A DNA stretch of 43,748 bases from the NCBI GenBank assembly GCA_903858935.1, contig CAIOKO010000009.1, forward strand, positions 1-43,748, written 5' to 3'. The position numbers were made by a program, and so were the translations under genes. Position 1 is the first letter of the stretch; each line of letters begins with the position of its first letter. The DNA comes from an uncultured Schlesneria sp. (GTDB lineage Bacteria; Planctomycetota; Planctomycetia; Planctomycetales; Planctomycetaceae). Below are positions 34,569-43,748 of this stretch, in pieces. The notes beneath the pieces were generated by a model. It was given only the letters and a program-made list of their open reading frames with translations, was not told the origin of the DNA and ran no database searches.

Positions 34569-37487
34569 TTACGCAGCTGAAATAACCTTGACCTTAAATA
34601 TCAGGATGCTGTTCGCAGGGATGGAAGAACCGGCTCCAAGAGTACCGTAACCAAGATAGGACGGGATCAGCAGCGTGGCGACCGTGCCAACGGGTAACAG
34701 TCCGAATCCTTGATCCCATCCTGCGATCACTTGACCGATCCCGAGCTTAAACGAGAACGGTGATACGTGGCCGAATTGAGTATCAACGTTGGAGTCAAAC
34801 TCGGCCCCCTGAGTCCCATTAGAATTCAGGAAATAACCCGAATAATTCGCTGTGACCGTTTGGCCCTTGGTTGGAATGGCTCCCGTTCCGTTTGTCGTAA
34901 TCACGTAATCCAGCCCGGACGCGGTTTTCGTCGCCGTCAGATTATTAGCTGTTAAATACGCTTGAATAATCGCCTGTTCATTCGTAATCGATCCCGTTCC
35001 CGTCAGTTGATTTCCAAACGAATTCGTCATGGTCGCGGTGACAGCAAAATTGGTGGTCGTGACTGGTAGTGGTGCTGCCGCGAGATTCAAAGACCAAATG
35101 CCAGACGAAGGTGATGTTAATTGGGGAGACGTACCGAGAGTATATGTCGTGCCATTGACATTCACCGTTAATACGGGAGCGTTTTTCGTGAAAGTCGGAT
35201 ACGTTCCCGTAATCGTTGGTGTCGTCGTTGGGGCCGCCTGGTTATTCACCGTTGGCGCAATCGTTGACGTCACGGCAATATTTTGCGACCCAGAACCAGT
35301 TGTCGAATAGATATCAGCGACAGCAAACGTCGCGACTCGCTGCGTCGAGGTCGCAGGATTGCCTGCGACAGTCCAGAACTGCAGTGACCGCAACGTCGCC
35401 TGGTATTGAGCCACCGTTGCAAGACCGCTGATTGTTAAGCTGGCGGTGTTGGCCGTACCATTCTCGACGAATGTATTCTGCAAGGCGTAGGTGTTTGTGA
35501 ATTGCAAGCGGTCGCCACCCTGCCAGTTCACGAAAGTAATCGTCACACCCGAGATATTCAGGCTGTCTGTGATGACGAGGTTTGGAGCCACCGAGACTGG
35601 CGCTGCCAACTGAGCATACGTCGTCAGTCCGGCGACTCCGGATAGAACTGGTGGCGATACCGTTGAAAGGGAGTTGAATTTAATATTCTGCATCCCCGAA
35701 GCACTATTCCCGAAGATGTCGTTCACCGTAAACGTCGCCACCCGCTGCAACCAAGTCACGGGAACGCCCGCCGCAGCCCAGAACTGTACCGTCCGTAATG
35801 TGGACTGATAGGCCGCAACCGAGGCAACTCCCGTCAGCGTCAACGTCGCCGTGTTGGTCATCGGGTTCTCAACGAACGTATGTTGCAACGCGTAGCTGTT
35901 TGTGAATTGTAAGCGGTCACCATCCTGCCAGTTTGTGAACGAGACTGTCGCGCTCGCAATGTTCACGGTATCTGTGATGACAAGGTTTGGAGCGATCGTG
36001 ATCGGGGTTGCCGGAGTGGTATCACTCGTTGTCCCGCCAATTCCCGACACGACCGGTGAACTCTGACCGGAAAGATTAAAACTGATATTCTGCGTCGCGG
36101 CCGAACTACTATCCGCGTAAACATCGGTCACGGTAAAGGTCGCGACTCGCGTCGAGATGTTCGGGCTCCCCGCGACGTCCCAGAACTGCACCGTTCGCAA
36201 GGTGGCCTGATACGCCGCAATCGAGGCAACTCCCGACAGCGTCAACGTGGCCGTGTTGGCCGTATTGTTCTCCACGAACGTGTGCTGCAGGGCATAGGTG
36301 TTTGTGAATTGTAAGCGGTCACCATCCTGCCAGTTCGCAAACGAAACAGTCGCGCTCGAAATATTCACGGTATCTGTGATGACAAGGTTTGGAGCGATCG
36401 TGATCGGGCTCGCTAACGCGGCGTCAGTCGTTGTCCCGCCAATTCCCGATACGACCGGTGAACTCTGACCGGAAAGGTTGAAACCGATATTCTGCGTCAC
36501 GGCCGAACTGCTGTCTGAGTAGACATCAGCCACAGTGAAAGTCGCAATTCGCGTTGAGATGTTCAAATTGCCCGCGACATCCCAGAACTGCACCGATCGC
36601 AACGTGGCCTGATACGCCGCAATCGAAGCCACTCCCGTCAGCGTCAACGTGGCCGTGTTGGCCGCATTGTTCTCCACAAACGTATGCTGCAGCGCATAGG
36701 TGTTTGTGAATTGTAAGCGGTCACCATCCTGCCAGTTCGCGAACGAAACAGTCGCGCTCGAAATATTCACGGTATCTGTAATGACGAGATTAGGAGCAAT
36801 CGTGATCGGGGTCGCTGGAGTGGTGTCACTCGTCGTGCCGCCAATTCCCGAAACGACCGGCGAACTCTGACCAGAAAGATTGAAACTGATATTCTGCGTC
36901 GCGGGGGAACTGCTATCGGCGTAGATATCGGTCACAGTGAATGTCGCAACTCGCATTGAGAGGTTCGGATTCCCCGCGACGTCCCAGAACTGCAACGTTT
37001 GCAACGTGGCCTGATAGGCCGCAATCGAGGCAACTCCCGTAAAAGATAACGTGGCCGTATTCGTCGTAAGGTTTTCGACGAACGTATGCTGCAGGGCGTA
37101 GCTGTTTGAGTACTGTAAGCGATCACCATCCTGCCAGTTCGTGAAGGAAATAGTTGCGCTCGACAAGTTTGCGCCACCTGTGATAACGAGATTGGGAGCG
37201 ACCGTGATCGGGTTCGCAGGAACCGTATCAAACGTTGTCCCGCCAATTCCCGAGACGACTGGAGCGGGTGGATTTCCGGTAGTCGCCGCACTGGCCGATC
37301 CCGTCAGCACGTTAGTAGTCACGGGACTGCCGCTCAACATCTGGCGACATTCCAGTTCCTCAATCATCACCGGCGCAAATTGGCATGAAACAGATCCGAC
37401 CGGGCGACGACGCGATTGAGTCTGCTTCTGCCGCTGGGTGCCTTGGATCAGTCCACACTTCAGATTCCACAACCAGGAAAAAACCAT
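34569..37487 (-). CDS. surface protein: five adhesin-like repeats plus C-terminal FKBP isomerase
   Basis: 972 residues. The N-terminus MVFSWLWNLK, a basic RRRP stretch and ELECRQMLSG (44-53) is the planctomycete-type export/anchor leader. Residues about 70-735 are five repeats of 134 residues; the first four have an exact 402 bp DNA period (TTGTCCCGCC-equivalents at 37235, 36833, 36431, 36029). Each starts VVSGIGGTT and contains DGDRLQFTNTYALQHTFVEN and LTGVASIAAYQATLR, resembling cadherin-like/VCBS-type repeats. An Ig-like module (about 740-835) precedes an FKBP domain (855-972) with its active-site set: Tyr882, Phe897/Asp898, Trp924 in VIAGWDQG, Tyr944/Tyr947 in PSYLGYG. The product is likely extracellular; the isomerase may aid folding of Pro-rich surface repeats. 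No good ribosome-binding site is seen. Confidence 0.9.
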   Translation of the reverse strand: MVFSWLWNLKCGLIQGTQRQKQTQSRRRPVGSVSCQFAPVMIEELECRQMLSGSPVTTNVLTGSASAATTGNPPAPVVSGIGGTTFDTVPANPITVAPNLVITGGANLSSATISFTNWQDGDRLQYSNSYALQHTFVENLTTNTATLSFTGVASIAAYQATLQTLQFWDVAGNPNLSMRVATFTVTDIYADSSSPATQNISFNLSGQSSPVVSGIGGTTSDTTPATPITIAPNLVITDTVNISSATVSFANWQDGDRLQFTNTYALQHTFVENNAANTATLTLTGVASIAAYQATLRSVQFWDVAGNLNISTRIATFTVADVYSDSSSAVTQNIGFNLSGQSSPVVSGIGGTTTDAALASPITIAPNLVITDTVNISSATVSFANWQDGDRLQFTNTYALQHTFVENNTANTATLTLSGVASIAAYQATLRTVQFWDVAGSPNISTRVATFTVTDVYADSSSAATQNISFNLSGQSSPVVSGIGGTTSDTTPATPITIAPNLVITDTVNIASATVSFTNWQDGDRLQFTNSYALQHTFVENPMTNTATLTLTGVASVAAYQSTLRTVQFWAAAGVPVTWLQRVATFTVNDIFGNSASGMQNIKFNSLSTVSPPVLSGVAGLTTYAQLAAPVSVAPNLVITDSLNISGVTITFVNWQGGDRLQFTNTYALQNTFVENGTANTASLTISGLATVAQYQATLRSLQFWTVAGNPATSTQRVATFAVADIYSTTGSGSQNIAVTSTIAPTVNNQAAPTTTPTITGTYPTFTKNAPVLTVNVNGTTYTLGTSPQLTSPSSGIWSLNLAAAPLPVTTTNFAVTATMTNSFGNQLTGTGSITNEQAIIQAYLTANNLTATKTASGLDYVITTNGTGAIPTKGQTVTANYSGYFLNSNGTQGAEFDSNVDTQFGHVSPFSFKLGIGQVIAGWDQGFGLLPVGTVATLLIPSYLGYGTLGAGSSIPANSILIFKVKVISAA
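34822..37250 (-). repeat. 402 bp tandem coding repeats
   Basis: Within the FKBP-surface gene, boundaries at 37235, 36833, 36431 and 36029 keep an exact 402 bp spacing, and a more diverged fifth unit begins near 35627. The middle copies are the most similar at DNA level, as expected from recent unequal recombination. Downstream of about 35230 the repeat pattern gives way to Ig-like and FKBP sequence. Confidence 0.75.
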
Positions 37488-37863
37488 TGAGGCACCATTG
37501 AAGAAAATGGACTTCGTATTCGCAACACCGCTTAGAATTGAGTTCCGTAACAGATAGCGCTGCAGGTCAATCAGGGCCTTGAATCACGCCCGGAAGACGA
37601 TCGCATAGTACGGAACAAACGAGTACATCCAGTGAATGTAGCGAGGAATTTCTACAACCACGACAACTGACATTGAATCACCAGGCAAACATTTCCGTCA
37701 GTTATCGCGATCATTAAGAAAGGTTTTGATCGACGTAAGCGGGGCGTTTGGTATCTTCCTACAGACATTTCGTCAATGCCATTTTGAAGTTCCACCCTGG
37801 CAACAGAACTTACTTACTTTCCGATGAGATTCTTTCCATGCTCAACGATTGACGTTGCAGAGC
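37488..37863. other. ~375 bp spacer upstream of the FKBP-surface gene
   Basis: It should hold the - strand promoter of the FKBP-surface gene and the 3' end signal of the phosphatase gene. No distinct motif or gene seen. Confidence 0.5.
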
Positions 37864-38433
37864 TTAAATGTGATTCGGGTCGTCACCATCCAAGAGAACT
37901 GGAACGACCTGTTTAAATGTCCAAGCAGAAGCTCCGTCAGCTCGATCGAAGCGGAAAATGACATTGAAGCAGGTACTCGGCCAGGTATTTGGCACTCCAA
38001 TTGGCGTTGGCGTCAAAGCATTTGCAATTTCGAAGATGTTTTCGTGTTGCCAGCACACGAGTGTAACGCCGTCTGCTGCAGAAAGAGCATTTGCAAGTCT
38101 GGTCTCATCTCCCTTTGCAAACTCCAAATCAATTTCGATTTTCAGTTTTTCTGCAAGTGGAGTCACGGTCTGAAGTGGACGCCGGCTCTTGCTGCCTCCC
38201 TTTCCCGCAGCGACCTCTTGATGGCCGGCTGGAGCAGACGCGAAAATCTTCGTCGGCGTCGGAAGTTTTGAAGTACCAAACGCGGGTGAGAAAAGCTCTG
38301 CCCATGCACCAGAGCGTTGCCAACCTCGAGGAGTCAGGGACTTCGCGTCAAGTGCACCGCTTGCCCCAACTCCGTTGTTGACGCCATCAGGTTTCTCAGA
38401 ATGGCGAATAATCATGATGGTTTTGTCGGCCAT
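37864..38433 (-). CDS. small histidine phosphatase-family protein
   Basis: 189 residues from ATG at 38433; TTG at 38469 would extend it by 12 residues and overlap the upstream gene's stop. The phosphohistidine motif appears as IIRHSEKPD (Arg10, His11), the helical PRGWQRSGAWAELF follows with the usual conserved Arg, and the second-His segment is LVCWQHENIFEIAN in place of the common VTHG. No signal peptide, so it is cytosolic. The branch is broad (phosphoglycerate mutase-like, SixA-like), and substrate cannot be assigned. It lies 32 bases downstream of the giant surface-protein gene on the same strand and may be co-transcribed, an odd pairing with no clear functional link. Confidence 0.85.
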   Translation of the reverse strand: MADKTIMIIRHSEKPDGVNNGVGASGALDAKSLTPRGWQRSGAWAELFSPAFGTSKLPTPTKIFASAPAGHQEVAAGKGGSKSRRPLQTVTPLAEKLKIEIDLEFAKGDETRLANALSAADGVTLVCWQHENIFEIANALTPTPIGVPNTWPSTCFNVIFRFDRADGASAWTFKQVVPVLLDGDDPNHI

Positions 38434-38465
38434 TTGAATTCCCGGAGAAATCGAAGGTCTTCTTC

Positions 38466-41400
38466 TCAATCAATGACGGAAAACGTTTTGAAACTGTAAT
38501 TAAACGCAGTAACGCCGGTCGGCAAGGAAAAATAGAGAGAAGCGCTGACTGACTTGCCAGCTGCTAACCCCGTTGTGCCGAAACGAATCCATGGATCGAC
38601 TCCGCCAACAGTCGTGCCGTTCGCATTCGTTAAAGTCACTCCTGCGGTGAGATTCAGAAGGACCAGGTCGATATCACCGACCAGCGTGCTACCACTGATG
38701 TTCGTGATTGTTACTGTCGAGATATAAAGACCAGTCGTCCGGTTCTTGACCGCAGATGAGCGAGTAACGGATACCAGGCTGGAGATATCAGTTCCAACGT
38801 ACACGGTCGATGTATTCGCCGCAGTCGTACTCAACGACGCACCAGCCGAGTTTGTCAAAGTCACGATCGGCAAATAAGTTCCTCCTGCCGAATAGGTATG
38901 CGACCCTAAAACGTGGATTGTGGTTCCGTCGGCAACCGAATAAGCGACAGGAATATTAGTGTCGATGCGTCCGTCACCCCAGTTGATTGTGGCAGTGTAG
39001 GTCGTCGGTAATAACAGTGCAGCGGGGTCCACGAAGTCCACCAGATCGATAGTACCGGTATTCAGACCGGCAAACGCCGTCATCTTAAAATTGTTGAGCA
39101 CGCTAAGCGGTGCTGGATTAATTGTCAGTGTGCCGTTGACATAGACAATATTGTAGTTGCTTAGCCCAGTCCCTGTCGCAGCGCTGGGGACGATCGGACT
39201 GATACCGACTGAAGCCGATACAGCTGCTCCCGCACTCGCCTCCGATACGCTGGAAATATTGTCGCCATTGGCCGTCACCAGTCCAATTGCTGAAAAGGCC
39301 GTGCCGCCAAATGCTTTTACTGTGCCATAAACCTTGCTGTCATTGTTGGCTGTGATTATCAACGTAGCCGCAGCAACAGTGAGTGTTCCATTGGTCAGCG
39401 TGACATCGTAGTTGGAAGCCAGGCCAGAGTTATCGGAAAGCGTGGCAGTGATAGGATACTCGGCAACAATCGAACCGACCGTGTTGCCGCTGCTGCTGTA
39501 AGTAATTGCCAGCTTCTCACCGTTGACGCCAGTCGCGATTGTCGCGGCGAGGTCGGCGGCCAGATTTGCCGGGCGACCGTACGTTTGAGTGTCGTTGCCG
39601 ATTGTATAACGCAAGTGATAAGGACTTACCGTAAGAGTCACTGCGTTCGAAAGTGAACCGGCAGGGAAGTGGGGATCGCCGGAATAGGAGACGACGATAA
39701 AGTGCGTCGCCGCAGAAAGCGCGGACGTCTGGAACGTTGCCGACGGATTGAGGTTGAGCGTGACCACACCCAATGTGCCGATCAGGTGATTACTGGAATC
39801 AACCTCATAGAACGTGACGTTGCCCGGGAACGAACCGCCGACCAGAGGATTGATCGTAGCAGTGAAAGTGACGGCGTCACCGTATGTGGAGTTACCAGTA
39901 GATTCACTGATCGAGATGAATGGAACGACGTTGATATTCTGGCTGAAGTTGAGCGAGCTATTTGTTGTGTCGATTGCCGTAATCGATTGATTTCCGGGAG
40001 AATTGAATGTGACTTCGAACGATCCAACGCCGCCTGCAAACGTGCTGTCCGTGGGTCGAATCGCATTTCCATCAGTACTCGTAAAGTGGACAGTCCCCGA
40101 GTATCCAGTAGCGACGTTATCATAGGCATCAAGCGCAGTGACTGTGTACGAGGAAGAAACCCCGGCAACATCGGTTGTTGAACCTGCGACACTGAAATGA
40201 GTCGCAATATTTGCGGCGACGTTGACGTTAAATGTCTGTGTGTCGGACTGTCCATTGTTATTCGTTAGCGTCACGGTGACAGTGTAATTTCCCACCTTCG
40301 TAAAGACGTGTGAAAGAGAGATCGATTGCCCAGCAGTATCGATCTGAGAGCCTGGCAAGCCCGAAACGCCAGACCCATCGCCAAAGTCAATGGTCGCCAC
40401 CCACGAATAGCCACCTGGGTCTGTAAAACTGATATTTTGCAGGAAGAGATTCCCCGCCTGAGCGTTTTGAGTGTTGAGATTTCCCTGTAGTGCAAGCCCA
40501 TAATTCACACCCGGTCCGTTATTGAACGTATTGACGCCGGCCCCACCTTTCAAGATATCGATCGCACCGTTTGGTGCAGGATAATTGGCGGCCTGGAACG
40601 TGCTGATGGTCAACCGATAATCCCCGGCAGTCGAGTTCGCGCTGGCGACTTCGATGGTGTAATACCCGTTCGTTTGGGCCAGGAAATCAACAAGTTGAGC
40701 ATCTGTTGTTTCAAAGCCATTGTTGCTGGTCGCAACGATGTTTCCGGACGGATCGCGCAGTACGATCGTTGAATCAAATGAAGCATGACTTCCGGTCAAG
40801 GCAAGTACCGAAGACGCCGCATCAGCGTTAATAAACTCACCCTTCGCGGCATAAAAACGATAGAAGTTACTTTCGCCGTTGGTATGTCCGTCGACCTGTT
40901 TTGCACTCACCAGAAATTGTTTGCCATAATCCGGGTTATCAGGGCCGAGCGTATTGGGGACGGACAGCGAGGCAAGCGTCAAATCTTGAGGAGAACCCAT
41001 AGACGTTGGCGCAGATTGTTGAGTTGTCAGCAATGTTGAGGGATCTGCAAACGCGATCGCCAGCCCGATGTCATCGCGTTCGCCAAAGTACATCTCACCC
41101 AGATCACTGAACCGATCACTGCCAACGCTGGCGGGCGAACTCATGATGTCATGCGTCGTATCAAACGCAGCAGGTGCCCCGACAGGCATTGGATTTGGCT
41201 GGCCAGGGTACAGTGGCAGGTGCGTACCAAACCCTATTGGTCCAATCGAATCCGAATGCTCAAGACCGATTAAGTGTCCAACCTCATGGGTTGCAATTTT
41301 GGCAGTCAGTTTGACGAAATTGATCGAGGTATCTGCCGGCTGGAATTCGCCACCCAGGGAACCATTAACCTGAACGACCGCGACCCCACCCAAATCTTGA

Positions 41401-43748
41401 TTGCCGGGATCAATCTCGGACGACTGCCCACCTGGTTGGCCATTTGACGGGGTCGCGTTGACGTATACGGTGATATATTGATTTTGCGTCGATCCGTTTC
41501 CGTTCAGATTGGAAGGAATGTCGTTCGGATTGTCTGTCACGCGGACGTTAAACCATGGGTTCAAGGAATTGGGGTCGGTAGAACCTCGATAATACAGGTT
41601 CATTTGATCGATTACGGCTTGTCGTTCAGCCGCCGTATAGACGTGCAACGGCGAACCAGCCGGAGTATAGGTGTCGAAATCAATCAACACCCACTGAGTC
41701 CGAACATTGGCAGCCGCCGTTAATGCCGGGGCAATGGTCCAAACCGGATATTCTGCACCTTGCAGATCATTGTTTCGAGCGTTTCCAATAATCGTGTCGA
41801 CAAACTGCGTCCCGACGACGTTTGAGATTCCCATCCCGTTGGTCAACTGCAGCGTCAGCCGACCTTCCTGTTGAGAGGCAACACTTGAGATGTCAACGTT
41901 GACGCCAGAATGCTGGAAACTTGAGAAGTCGAGCGTGTCAACTGACGTATCGCTGGCGCCGAGCCATGCCTGATCGACGACCACAGTCGCGGCCGCGTCG
42001 GAAAGAGAATAATTGTTGTTGCCCTGACCACCCGATAACACGACATCACCCGTCAACATGTACATGACGACATATTTATCGTTCCCGGAACCGCCGTGAA
42101 TCGTAACGGGCGAAGCAACAGTCCCGATCGTCCCATCAAGAATTGCGACGTTGTTGCCGGTTGTTCCCAGGATGATGTTTGTCAACAGCGTCGTCTGGCT
42201 GGTTGACGTCAATTGACCATCGAGTTCGATGGAATTGTTTCCGCCTTCACCATTGAACAAGAGAGACTGGATCACTTGTCCGGTGATCCTGAGTGAGTCG
42301 TTGCCTGATCCCCCCGTAAACGAAACGTTGTTGACGGTACCACCTTCAATGTCCATCGCGTTGGTACCAGTCCCCCCCTCTAGGGTTGCCGTACCAACGA
42401 TCGAACGGGCAACGTGCATTTCATTCGACCCCGATCCACCGATTAGTGTGAGCGAGCCAACATCCGGGGCAAGACTTTCCAGCAGATTCGAGCCAGACCC
42501 GCCAATCAGCGTGACGTCTGCGGCGTTGTCACCATAATTATAAAGAGTCGCGTCGCCACTACCGGCGGTCAGGGTAATACTGGGCAAATTCGATGCTGAG
42601 TTGTATAGGAAATCAGATTGTGAACCGCCGGACATTTTGATTGCAAAACCGGTCCCACCGTCGAGGTTGATCAGTATGTTTGGCCCCGTCCCTCCAAGCA
42701 TGACAATCGCAGGAGCAGGCTCAGAGGTGGAAGAAATCGCGGCACCGGTATTCTCTAAAATATTCAAATTCGAAGATTGAGTGCTGGCCGTTGCATCAAA
42801 GACAATACCCCCGACCACCCCTTCATTAAAAAGAGTGTTGCTCCCTTCTCCTCCAGTAAAGGCAATCTTGCCTGCCAGCGCTGATTGTGACTGGTAGACA
42901 AAATTGTCGTTCGATCCCCCTTTAAGATTCCAATTTCCTGCAATCGACCCAAAATTCTCGGCTTCTAGTATGCCATTCCCCGAAACACTGAGGCTGGTCC
43001 CGGAATTATCTGTTCCCGATATCTGTCCGTCGTTCTCGAAAAAGAGGCTCGTCGCAGCTTGTGCCTTAATACTCAAGTCACCATAGATTCTTCCCGTTCC
43101 AGCATTGAAGAAGGCCATAATTGAGCTGCTTGATCCAAGCCCATCGCCGTTGAAGCTCAAAACGGGGCCGGGCACGGAACCTGAAATGGAACCGTAATTC
43201 ATGAAAATTACACCGACGCTGCCCTTGGTCGAGACGTTTGTGTTACCGGTGATCGTTCCGGTTGATGTGTTTGTAAACGACAAGAGACCAGCACCAGAAC
43301 CAGTTCCGTCTCCGTAGATGCTCAGCACGGGACCGTACGAACTTCCTAACATCGACCCAGAATTCGTAAAGATGATCCCCGCACTACCCGTCGTCGTAAT
43401 CGTCGTCGTCCCCGACATCGTCCCCGTCGACGTGTTCGTAAACGAGAAGAGACCGCCGCCATATCCAGTTCCGTCACCGTAGATGCTCAGCACAGGGCCG
43501 TAAGAGCTTCCTAACATCGAACCGGAATTCGTAAAGATAATCCCCGCACTACCCGTCGTCGTAATCGTCGTCGTCCCCGACATCGTCCCTGTTGACGTAT
43601 TCGTAAACGAGAAGAGACCACCGCCATTTCCAGTTCCGTCTCCGTAGATGCTCAGCACGGGACCGTACGAACTTCCTAACATCGACCCAGAATTCGTAAA
43701 GATGATCCCCGCACTACCCGTCGTCGTAATCGTCGTCGTCCCCGACAT
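38466..43748 (-). CDS. giant surface protein with metzincin protease domain (N-terminus outside window)
   Basis: At least 1760 residues, open through the right edge; numbering starts at 43748. 1-220: four 55-residue repeats (TTITTTGSAGIIFTNSGSM type), the first three nearly identical. 220-650: beta-helix/RTX-like GGSGSN, GGTGTN and GGSGND turns. 683-900: metalloprotease with HEVGHLIGLEH (821-831, HExxHxxGxxH) and a Met-turn in HDIMSSPAS. 960-1048: PPC (pre-peptidase C-terminal) domain. 1100-1180: PKD-type domain with IDFGDGSG. 1280-1373: Ig-like Big_3-type. 1375-1543: two MBG/YDG-type modules (VYGTVKAF). 1553-1650: PKD-like WGDGRID. 1653-1760: C-terminal domain of unknown type. The protein is extracellular; the protease active site looks complete. 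An autotransporting or surface-processing role is a guess. Confidence 0.9.
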   Translation of the reverse strand: MSGTTTITTTGSAGIIFTNSGSMLGSSYGPVLSIYGDGTGNGGGLFSFTNTSTGTMSGTTTITTTGSAGIIFTNSGSMLGSSYGPVLSIYGDGTGYGGGLFSFTNTSTGTMSGTTTITTTGSAGIIFTNSGSMLGSSYGPVLSIYGDGTGSGAGLLSFTNTSTGTITGNTNVSTKGSVGVIFMNYGSISGSVPGPVLSFNGDGLGSSSSIMAFFNAGTGRIYGDLSIKAQAATSLFFENDGQISGTDNSGTSLSVSGNGILEAENFGSIAGNWNLKGGSNDNFVYQSQSALAGKIAFTGGEGSNTLFNEGVVGGIVFDATASTQSSNLNILENTGAAISSTSEPAPAIVMLGGTGPNILINLDGGTGFAIKMSGGSQSDFLYNSASNLPSITLTAGSGDATLYNYGDNAADVTLIGGSGSNLLESLAPDVGSLTLIGGSGSNEMHVARSIVGTATLEGGTGTNAMDIEGGTVNNVSFTGGSGNDSLRITGQVIQSLLFNGEGGNNSIELDGQLTSTSQTTLLTNIILGTTGNNVAILDGTIGTVASPVTIHGGSGNDKYVVMYMLTGDVVLSGGQGNNNYSLSDAAATVVVDQAWLGASDTSVDTLDFSSFQHSGVNVDISSVASQQEGRLTLQLTNGMGISNVVGTQFVDTIIGNARNNDLQGAEYPVWTIAPALTAAANVRTQWVLIDFDTYTPAGSPLHVYTAAERQAVIDQMNLYYRGSTDPNSLNPWFNVRVTDNPNDIPSNLNGNGSTQNQYITVYVNATPSNGQPGGQSSEIDPGNQDLGGVAVVQVNGSLGGEFQPADTSINFVKLTAKIATHEVGHLIGLEHSDSIGPIGFGTHLPLYPGQPNPMPVGAPAAFDTTHDIMSSPASVGSDRFSDLGEMYFGERDDIGLAIAFADPSTLLTTQQSAPTSMGSPQDLTLASLSVPNTLGPDNPDYGKQFLVSAKQVDGHTNGESNFYRFYAAKGEFINADAASSVLALTGSHASFDSTIVLRDPSGNIVATSNNGFETTDAQLVDFLAQTNGYYTIEVASANSTAGDYRLTISTFQAANYPAPNGAIDILKGGAGVNTFNNGPGVNYGLALQGNLNTQNAQAGNLFLQNISFTDPGGYSWVATIDFGDGSGVSGLPGSQIDTAGQSISLSHVFTKVGNYTVTVTLTNNNGQSDTQTFNVNVAANIATHFSVAGSTTDVAGVSSSYTVTALDAYDNVATGYSGTVHFTSTDGNAIRPTDSTFAGGVGSFEVTFNSPGNQSITAIDTTNSSLNFSQNINVVPFISISESTGNSTYGDAVTFTATINPLVGGSFPGNVTFYEVDSSNHLIGTLGVVTLNLNPSATFQTSALSAATHFIVVSYSGDPHFPAGSLSNAVTLTVSPYHLRYTIGNDTQTYGRPANLAADLAATIATGVNGEKLAITYSSSGNTVGSIVAEYPITATLSDNSGLASNYDVTLTNGTLTVAAATLIITANNDSKVYGTVKAFGGTAFSAIGLVTANGDNISSVSEASAGAAVSASVGISPIVPSAATGTGLSNYNIVYVNGTLTINPAPLSVLNNFKMTAFAGLNTGTIDLVDFVDPAALLLPTTYTATINWGDGRIDTNIPVAYSVADGTTIHVLGSHTYSAGGTYLPIVTLTNSAGASLSTTAANTSTVYVGTDISSLVSVTRSSAVKNRTTGLYISTVTITNISGSTLVGDIDLVLLNLTAGVTLTNANGTTVGGVDPWIRFGTTGLAAGKSVSASLYFSLPTGVTAFNYSFKTFSVID
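43089..43748 (-). repeat. 165 bp tandem coding repeats in the giant gene
   Basis: Exact 165 bp (55-codon) period: the codon for the unit's leading Met ends at 43748, 43583 and 43418. Three copies are nearly identical at DNA level, differing at a handful of bases, and a fourth unit (43089-43253) is diverged. The array reaches the window edge, so more copies probably follow, and the count may vary or be misassembled. Confidence 0.9.

Noticed and set aside
35029-35310. Open frame on + inside the FKBP-surface gene
   Set aside because: It is the complement of Thr/Val-rich repeat coding sequence. The - strand frame has a leader, repeats and an FKBP active site.
43089-43748. Regular repeats that could suggest a CRISPR array
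   Set aside because: The unit is 165 bp without unique spacers, in frame and coding, so it is a protein repeat.

Overview
The window looks like chromosomal DNA of a planctomycete (Planctomycetia). This rests on family content and not on a marker gene. It has a DUF1559 protein with a prepilin-type N-terminus, a PQQ-like propeller protein beginning DDWPQFRGPN after its signal peptide, a DUF1573 lipoprotein, a lactonase-type propeller, secreted SGNH and alpha/beta hydrolases, and very long Thr/Ser/Gly-rich surface proteins, one with an ELECRQMLS-type N-terminal motif. I saw no rRNA, tRNA, CRISPR array or prophage.

Layout. 1-1035 is a gene-free segmental tandem duplication full of short palindromic repeats. 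1036-5450 holds two secreted hydrolases, a small hypothetical gene, a decayed VOC (glyoxalase-fold) fragment and a REP-associated tyrosine transposase (RAYT). GGTGTC-type motifs bracket both the RAYT and the small hypothetical gene. 5486-8491 is a tight four-gene operon: secreted protein, C39-like membrane-anchored cysteine peptidase, DUF1573-like lipoprotein, DUF1559 pseudopilin. 8840-13556 carries a YhcG/DUF1016 PD-(D/E)XK nuclease, a two-domain alpha/beta hydrolase and a lactonase-family propeller, separated by repeat-bearing spacers.

14348-31331 is the most interesting block. A + strand operon (PQQ/EF-hand protein, HpaI aldolase, SDR, AstE/AspA-type deacylase, class IV aminotransferase) is bracketed by two copies of a ~320 bp nested palindrome. 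Next comes a - strand operon (TTG-started PhyH-type dioxygenase, sodium:solute symporter, SDR, HEAT-repeat protein). Across a divergent spacer lie Gfo/Idh/MocA dehydrogenase, D-threonine-aldolase-like PLP enzyme, amidohydrolase, an amidohydrolase-class III aminotransferase fusion, and a secreted propeller protein. Together they read as uptake and catabolism of an amino- or N-acylated, hydroxylated carbon source such as an amino sugar acid or beta-hydroxy amino acid. That pathway is inference; the substrate is not visible in the sequence.

31651-34064 is a convergent, stop-overlapping pair (GNAT/FemAB-like acyltransferase and GMC oxidoreductase); the acyltransferase is visibly A+T-richer than its surroundings. 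34569-43748 encodes cell-surface proteins on the - strand: a five-repeat adhesin-like protein ending in an FKBP prolyl isomerase, a small histidine phosphatase, and a giant metzincin-containing multidomain protein whose N-terminus lies beyond the right edge. Starts were chosen by ribosome-binding sites and signal peptides. Family assignments are by eye, without database searches.
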